DNA of 64,000 nt, taken from NCBI GenBank assembly GCA_016721725.1, contig JADKHN010000001.1, positions 1,240,001 to 1,304,000 of the forward strand. The letters run 5' to 3'. A program made the position numbers and the translations under genes. Each line of letters opens with the position of its first letter. Within the stretch, counting starts at the first letter, position 1. Of this stretch, positions 59,914 to 64,000 are shown one piece after another. Under the pieces are notes generated by a model. It made no database searches. It saw only the letters and a program-made list of their open reading frames with translations, and was not told where the DNA came from. Origin of the DNA: Chitinophagaceae bacterium (GTDB taxonomy: Bacteria > Bacteroidota > Bacteroidia > Chitinophagales > Chitinophagaceae).

Positions 59914-61185
59914 TCACTTCACTTCATATAATTCCTCCCAACGCGTGGTGAACCGTTTGCTGCGCATTTCCTGCCGCATCTTCCAGTTCCGCCGGGTGCC
60001 GGAGGCGGCGAATTTCACCATGTCGTTCCGCATGCTGAAGTTCACATTGTCCACCGCCTTCATGAGTTCGTGGAGGTGCCGCCCGGCGGGGTCTTCAAAG
60101 AGGTTGCACTGGATCGCATTGTCGGGTACGATGCCGCTCAGCATCACGCCGGCCTTCAGGTATTTCGAACCTTCGCGGTAAAGCTGTTCGATCAGGGGCA
60201 TCGCATGGGCGATCAGTACGTGACTGAGAGAACTCGCCATGGGCAGGGTGGTGTAGGTTCCGCGGCTGCGTGGGTCGTAATTATAGGCGCCGCCGGTATC
60301 GTTAGTGACCACGAAAACGCTGATGACCCGGGCGGCGCAAAATTGCCGGCGCAATTTTTCGGCGGCCCTGGCGGTATACGTGGCCACCGCTTCTTTGAGT
60401 TCGGGCAGGGTATAAACGGGTTTCCCGAACATGCGGGTGGTGGCGATCATCTTTTTCTTCTCAAGGGGATCCTTCATGTCGATGCAGGGTTCGCCGTTCA
60501 GTTCCCGGATCAGCCGAACGCCCACCACACCGCCGAGGTTTTTCTGCGCCCATTCCCGGCTCATGTTGCGCAATTTCCAGCCCGTGTCGATCCCCAGGTA
60601 CCTCAATTTTTCGGTGCTCCGGGAACCTACACCCCAGAGTTCACCCACCGGAGTGTTCTCCAGCGCATGGCGTATCTGCTCCGGCGTCAGCAGGGCGACC
60701 GTACACTGCGTGGCGACCTTGTTCTTTTTGGCGATGTGGTTGGCCACTTTAGCCAGGGTCTTGCTCGGGGCGATGCCTACCGAAACGGGTATGCCGGTCC
60801 ATTGCTCAACGGTATTACGCAGGTGCAGACCGAAGGCCCACATTTCTTCCACGGGAATGCCTTCCAGGTCAACAAAGGCCTCATCCACTGAATATACTTC
60901 CACATCCTGGCAAAGTCTCCGCAGGGTTTCCATCACGCGCCAGCTGATGTCGCCATAGAGGTGGTAATTGCTGGAGAAGACAGCCACCTGGTGTTGTTTC
61001 AGGATCTCTTTGGCCTCATAATAGGGCCCGGCCATTTTGATGCCGAGCGCCTTGGCCTCATCGGTACGGGATACGATACAGCCATCGTTATTGCTGAGTA
61101 CCACGACGGGTTTGCCCAGGAGGGAGGGCTTGAACAGCCTTTCGCAGGCGGCGTAGAAACTGTTGCAATCGATGATGGCTTTCAT
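59914..61185 (-). CDS. umuC: Y-family DNA polymerase, UmuC type
   Basis: The 423-residue protein is a translesion polymerase. It begins KAIIDCNSFYAACERLFKP with catalytic Asp6 and has EVYSVDEAFVDLEG with the second pair of metal-binding acidic residues. IPVSVGIAPSKTLAKVANHI and LWGVGSRSTEKL are fingers/thumb features. The C-terminal NFSMRNDMVKFAASG and KRFTTRWEELYEV are the UmuC-specific DUF4113 tail, which distinguishes it from DinB. It would act with the UmuD-like protein encoded 200 bp upstream on the same strand. A block of tandem repeats separates the two genes. Confidence 0.92.
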   Translation of the reverse strand: MKAIIDCNSFYAACERLFKPSLLGKPVVVLSNNDGCIVSRTDEAKALGIKMAGPYYEAKEILKQHQVAVFSSNYHLYGDISWRVMETLRRLCQDVEVYSVDEAFVDLEGIPVEEMWAFGLHLRNTVEQWTGIPVSVGIAPSKTLAKVANHIAKKNKVATQCTVALLTPEQIRHALENTPVGELWGVGSRSTEKLRYLGIDTGWKLRNMSREWAQKNLGGVVGVRLIRELNGEPCIDMKDPLEKKKMIATTRMFGKPVYTLPELKEAVATYTARAAEKLRRQFCAARVISVFVVTNDTGGAYNYDPRSRGTYTTLPMASSLSHVLIAHAMPLIEQLYREGSKYLKAGVMLSGIVPDNAIQCNLFEDPAGRHLHELMKAVDNVNFSMRNDMVKFAASGTRRNWKMRQEMRSKRFTTRWEELYEVK

Positions 61186-61226
61186 ATTGTCAGGGCTAAA
61201 GCCCGGGGTTTTTTATTCTTTTTATT

Positions 61227-61246
61227 CCCTGGCCTGAAGGCCAGGG
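61227..61246. repeat. REP-like GC-rich palindrome
   Basis: CCCTGGCC (61227-61234) pairs with GGCCAGGG (61239-61246) around TGAA. The core (CC-x-GGCC, 4-base loop, GGCC-x-GG) is almost that of the hairpin at 42,944. A smaller related stem, GGGC-TAAA-GCCC, lies at 61193-61204. Confidence 0.8.
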
Positions 61247-61326
61247 CAAGGCAGAAGGCCAGGGCAACGCAAAAGGCCAGGGCAAGGCAGAAGGCCAGGT
61301 TAATTCAAAACACCAGGGCAGCGCAA
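61237..61326. repeat. Five tandem 18-bp repeats
   Basis: Units begin at 61237, 61255, 61273, 61291 and 61309. Units 1 and 3 are identical (AAGGCCAGGGCAAGGCAG), unit 2 differs at two positions, and units 4 and 5 are more diverged. The right arm of the adjacent palindrome is the start of unit 1, so the array seems to have grown from it. It lies between the umuD-like and umuC genes and is not coding on the minus strand. Confidence 0.9.
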
Positions 61327-61385
61327 GATGCCGGGCCATGAGAAAACTGGACATGGAATCATACTCCCTGATGACCGGATCTGGG

Positions 61386-61817
61386 TCACAAGGACCGGAT
61401 CACATAGGTCACTACGCCCCAGATCTTCACCTCACTGAATTCATGCACGTCAATTGGCGAAAGCCTGGGCGTTTCCGGTATCAGCCGCATGGTATTGATG
61501 GTCTTCTCGAGTCGCCGGATCAGCATTTCGCCATCGATCACGGCGATCACGATCTTACCGCTCACCGGCTTGATGCTCTTGTCCACGATCACGATATCGC
61601 CGTCGTTGATGCAGGCACCGGTCATGCTGTTGCCCGACACCCGCATGAAATAGGTGGCCGGCTTGTTCCGGATCAGCTGCTCGTTCAGGTCGATCCCCCG
61701 TTCCATGTAGTCGTCTGCGGCGGCGGTGAATCCCGTGGCATTGGCCGTGGGCACTTCGGCCTGCGTAAAGCGTTTGCTGCCGCTGTATCCTGCCGGGAAA
61801 AAATTCTCTACTTCCAT
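61386..61817 (-). CDS. umuD: UmuD-like S24 protein lacking the catalytic lysine
   Basis: The 143-residue protein aligns well with UmuD: GFTAAADDYMERGIDLNEQL matches the region after the cleavage site, SGNSM carries the nucleophile Ser64, and NDGDIVIVD and WGVVTYVI follow. UmuD Ser60 and Lys97 are 37 residues apart; 37 residues after Ser64 the residue here is Arg101 (DGEMLIRRL). The cleavage position, 35 residues before the serine, is Thr28-Gly29 instead of Cys-Gly. Self-cleavage is therefore doubtful. It probably still serves as the UmuC partner. Divergent from the 2H-phosphoesterase-like gene, with three palindromic boxes between them. Confidence 0.85.
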   Translation of the reverse strand: MEVENFFPAGYSGSKRFTQAEVPTANATGFTAAADDYMERGIDLNEQLIRNKPATYFMRVSGNSMTGACINDGDIVIVDKSIKPVSGKIVIAVIDGEMLIRRLEKTINTMRLIPETPRLSPIDVHEFSEVKIWGVVTYVIRSL

Positions 61818-61835
61818 ATAAAAAGATTTTTATAA

Positions 61836-61886
61836 GCTAAATTATTTAGTAAATTTATGCTAAAATAATTAGCTAACAAATTTAGC
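61836..61886. promoter_or_regulatory. Array of three GCTAA-N5-TTAGC boxes (putative damage-response operator)
   Basis: Two perfect boxes GCTAA-N5-TTAGC occur at 61859-61873 and 61872-61886, sharing two bases, and a third with a T for the last C at 61836-61850. They fill most of the 83-bp divergent spacer between the umuD-like and 2H-phosphoesterase-like genes. A LexA-type or other dimeric repressor could bind them and control both genes. Confidence 0.7.
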
Positions 61887-61900
61887 AAACACTATTTTTT

Positions 61901-62500
61901 ATGATGACACACGCCATGACCGGCTATGCCCTGCAGGAGTACCTGATCGTGATCGATATTCCCGAGGCGCTTCGCCACAAGATCGAGAAAGCCCGGGAGG
62001 AACTGATGACGAACTACCCCGTTCGCCAGCCCAAAACGGGCAGGCCGCATGTGGGCCTGGTGAGGTTCTCGGCCGGGCGGCAGGAGGAACAAAGGATCAT
62101 CGACCGCCTATTGCTCATCACCCTGTCGCAACAGCCCTTCCTGGTCGAATTCAGCGATTTCGGCGGCTATCCCATGCATTGCATCTATATCCGGGTTCGC
62201 ACACGTGAGAGGATCAAAGCACTGGTGAAGGCCTATAAAGAACTCCGGCCCCTGCTCAGGGCCAGGGGGGAGGCGCCCCATTTCCTCGACGACCCTGTGA
62301 TACCCCTGGCGGCCAGGATGGACAAGGACATCTACCTGTCGGCCATGAAGGAATACGCCGGAAAACATTTCAACGGGCGCTTCCTGGCTTCCTCGGTCCT
62401 GTTGCTGGCCCGGGGGAACAAGCAGGAGCGTTACCGCATCATCCGCCGTTTTGAAATGGACAGCCTGCCCATCGGAATTCAACAGGGGGCTTTGTTCTGA
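61901..62500 (+). CDS. 2'-5' RNA ligase/2H phosphoesterase-like protein
   Basis: The 199-residue protein resembles the 2H phosphoesterase superfamily in its alternating strands and in LIVIDIPEALRHKIEKAREE followed by RPHVGLVRF. The first HxT motif would be H50-V-G, and I find no clear second HxT in the C-terminal half (VIPLAARMD is the nearest position). Catalysis as a phosphodiesterase is therefore uncertain. The middle segment YPMHCIYIRVRTRERIKALV fits the family fold. Its divergent arrangement with the umuD-like gene and the shared boxes suggest damage-inducible expression. The start may be either of the first two Met codons or ATG 61916. Confidence 0.5.
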   Translation: MMTHAMTGYALQEYLIVIDIPEALRHKIEKAREELMTNYPVRQPKTGRPHVGLVRFSAGRQEEQRIIDRLLLITLSQQPFLVEFSDFGGYPMHCIYIRVRTRERIKALVKAYKELRPLLRARGEAPHFLDDPVIPLAARMDKDIYLSAMKEYAGKHFNGRFLASSVLLLARGNKQERYRIIRRFEMDSLPIGIQQGALF

Positions 62501-62505
62501 GCGGA

Positions 62506-63228
62506 TCAGAACAATAACTGAAGTTCAGGATAACTGAATTTTTCCAGTACCTCCGGAACATTACTGCTTTGGGTACGCGAAGTGATCAGTTTGCTGATCG
62601 TATGATTTTTCATGCCAGAATCGGGGTAGGGAGTTAATAGGCGCATGATCTTTTCCCGGGACAGATCGGGTTCTAGCCATAGACTGTATTGGTCCGGGGA
62701 TAAGATCACCGGCATCCGTTGTTTCAGGTTATGGATACGCGACATCATCGGGTTGGCCTCCGTGGTGATGATCGAAAACGTGGAAAGGAGTTCACCGGTC
62801 TCTTTGTCCGTCCAGTGGCTGTAAATACCCGCGAAACAAAACAGGGCGTGGTCATCGAGGTATACATAATGCGGGTATTTCTTTTTCTGGAAATCCATCC
62901 ACTCAAAGAAACCATCGGCGATCACCAGGCAGCGCTGGTTGGGGATATAGCCTCGGAAAGAAGGCTTTTCAAAGATCGTTTCCGATCGGGCATTGAGGGT
63001 TTGCAGACGCAGCTGGTTGGCAGCGGATGAGGTCTTTACCCAATGGGGGATAAGCCCCCAGTGATAGGTTTTGATCCTGCCGGGTTCCTCCTGGGTGATG
63101 ACGGGCATGGCCGGAAAGGTAAAACCATCCGCATGATGAACGGGCTGCCAGTCCATATCATCCCAGTCGGCGTGCAGCAACAACTCGATCGCTGTCCTTT
63201 CTTTCGTCAGTGAATAGTGAAAACACAT
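62506..63228 (-). CDS. SOS response-associated peptidase (YedK/HMCES, SRAP domain)
   Basis: The 240-residue protein is a SRAP-domain protein that forms a covalent thiazolidine crosslink with abasic sites in single-stranded DNA. The catalytic Cys2 directly follows the initiator Met (MCFHYS), which fixes the start. Other active-site residues are N79 in LNARSE, E109 in ADGFFEW and H166 in SRIHNLKQRMPVIL. It fits the DNA-damage island around umuDC. It is convergent with the 2H-like gene, 5 bp apart, and divergent from the radical SAM gene with only 25 bp between the two start codons. Confidence 0.92.
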   Translation of the reverse strand: MCFHYSLTKERTAIELLLHADWDDMDWQPVHHADGFTFPAMPVITQEEPGRIKTYHWGLIPHWVKTSSAANQLRLQTLNARSETIFEKPSFRGYIPNQRCLVIADGFFEWMDFQKKKYPHYVYLDDHALFCFAGIYSHWTDKETGELLSTFSIITTEANPMMSRIHNLKQRMPVILSPDQYSLWLEPDLSREKIMRLLTPYPDSGMKNHTISKLITSRTQSSNVPEVLEKFSYPELQLLF

Positions 63229-63253
63229 CGTAAAAGAAAAGTAAACATTTAAA

Positions 63254-64000
63254 ATGGATGAACAAAATTACCGGCGCGGCAGGGGCGCACAATTCAACCC
63301 GCCCAACCGGTTCCTTAAACAGTCAAGGCAGCAATTGCATACGGAAGGCATTGACGACTGGTCAGAAACGAACCCGGCCACGATCTACCTGGAAGAACGG
63401 GCCAGGAGCATCGTTAATAAAGTGGAGAGTCCGGATGTGGGTATGTTCTACAGCATGAACCCCTACCAGGGCTGCGAACATGGATGCGTATATTGTTATG
63501 CACGCAATACGCATGAATACTGGGGTTACAGCGCCGGACTGGATTTTGAAAGAAAGATCATGGTGAAGATGAACGCCCCGAAACTCCTGCGCAAGTTTTT
63601 AATGGACCCAAAATGGGAGTGCATGCCCATCTCGCTGAGCGGCAATACGGATTGTTACCAGCCGGCAGAAAGGAAATTCGGCATCACCCGTCAATTGCTC
63701 GAAATATGCAATGAATTCAACCAGCCCGTGGGGATGATCACCAAGAATGCCGGTATGTTAAGGGATAAGGACCTGTTGCAGGAAATGGCCTCGAAAAAAC
63801 TCGTCTCCATCCTCGTCTCTATCACGTCGCTGGATGAAGGACTGCGGAATATCATGGAGCCCAGGACCACCACGTCAAAACTCCGGTTGCGGCTGATCAG
63901 TGAATTGAGCCGCTCCGGTGTGCGCATGGGCGTCATGCTCGGACCCATGATACCCGGCCTCAATGATCACGAGATGCAACGTATCCTGAAAGCAGCGGCT
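63254..64000 (+). CDS. PA0069-family radical SAM protein (partial)
   Basis: The frame starts at ATG 63254 and runs open to the window end, giving 249 residues of an incomplete protein. The radical SAM cluster motif C-x3-C-x2-C is CEHGCVYC with C74, C78 and C81, followed by YARNTHEYWG. Earlier residues RRGRGAQFNPPNRF and a later GNTDCYQP, MEPRTTTSKLR and MIPGLNDHE are hallmarks of the PA0069 group, distantly related to spore photoproduct lyase. A role in repair is often assumed from context but not established. It shares a 25-bp divergent spacer with the SRAP gene. Confidence 0.88.
   Translation, partial: MDEQNYRRGRGAQFNPPNRFLKQSRQQLHTEGIDDWSETNPATIYLEERARSIVNKVESPDVGMFYSMNPYQGCEHGCVYCYARNTHEYWGYSAGLDFERKIMVKMNAPKLLRKFLMDPKWECMPISLSGNTDCYQPAERKFGITRQLLEICNEFNQPVGMITKNAGMLRDKDLLQEMASKKLVSILVSITSLDEGLRNIMEPRTTTSKLRLRLISELSRSGVRMGVMLGPMIPGLNDHEMQRILKAAA

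Noticed and set aside
61193..61210. GGGCTAAAGCCC followed by a T-rich run as a plus-strand terminator
   Set aside because: The stem is only 4 bp and no plus-strand gene ends there; it fits the REP-like repeats better.
60961..61341. A plus-strand frame encoding repeated KARARQ hexapeptides
   Set aside because: The repeat arises from translating the 18-bp tandem array; the rest of the frame is antisense to umuC and the 5' spacer.

Overview
The window looks like the chromosome of a member of the Bacteroidota, probably the Chitinophagaceae or close relatives. The evidence is the repeated promoter motif TAnnTTTG (some copies with an upstream TTG at 19-20 bp), the lack of Shine-Dalgarno sequences, Bacteroidota-style ECF sigma and ABC-F proteins, and a carotenoid gene set of the saproxanthin type. 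Family assignments come from motifs read by eye; no database search was run. I see no rRNA, tRNA, CRISPR array, transposase or phage gene, and no gene-free stretch longer than about 200 bp.

Layout. 1-5,038: housekeeping genes (end of a DUF6624-like gene, a membrane protein, dCMP deaminase, a NagX/HGSNAT-like acyltransferase and an ABC-F ATPase). 5,198-45,415: a 40-kb surface-polysaccharide locus with 11 glycosyltransferases (nine GT4, one GT2, one GT56/WecF-like), seven methyltransferases, three MOP-superfamily flippases, two paralogous polymerase-like membrane proteins, two AsnB-type amidotransferases and several sugar-nucleotide modules. The modules are RmlA/RmlB/WecE plus the GT56 enzyme (dTDP-Fuc4N type), WlbA plus WbpD-like (diamino-uronic acid type), Glf plus a GT2 (galactofuranose type), and PglD-, PglE- and PglC-like proteins plus a PglA-like GT4 (bacillosamine-type start of the glycan).

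45,496-59,828: a carotenoid locus. A MerR/B12-binding regulator of the CarH/LitR type and an ECF sigma factor, with two near-identical inverted repeats before the sigma gene, precede crtI-crtB-idi-cruF-crtZ-crtYcd. A crtD-like desaturase lies 6.5 kb further on. Together these can in principle make a monocyclic hydroxylated carotenoid such as saproxanthin. Inserted between them on the opposite strand is a tightly coupled six-gene operon (ABC-2 ATPase and permease, acyl carrier protein, condensation-like acyltransferase, FAD oxidoreductase, AMP-forming ligase). It resembles a minimal carrier-protein pathway with its own exporter. I could not match it to a described pathway, and it is my best candidate for an undescribed system.

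59,914-64,000: a DNA-damage island with a UmuC-type polymerase, a UmuD-like protein whose catalytic lysine is arginine, a 2H-phosphoesterase-like gene, a YedK/HMCES-type SRAP protein and a radical SAM protein cut by the window end. Three GCTAA-N5-TTAGC boxes lie between the divergent umuD-like and 2H genes and may be a damage-response operator. REP-like palindromes with tandem 18-19 bp repeats occur here and at 42.9 kb.
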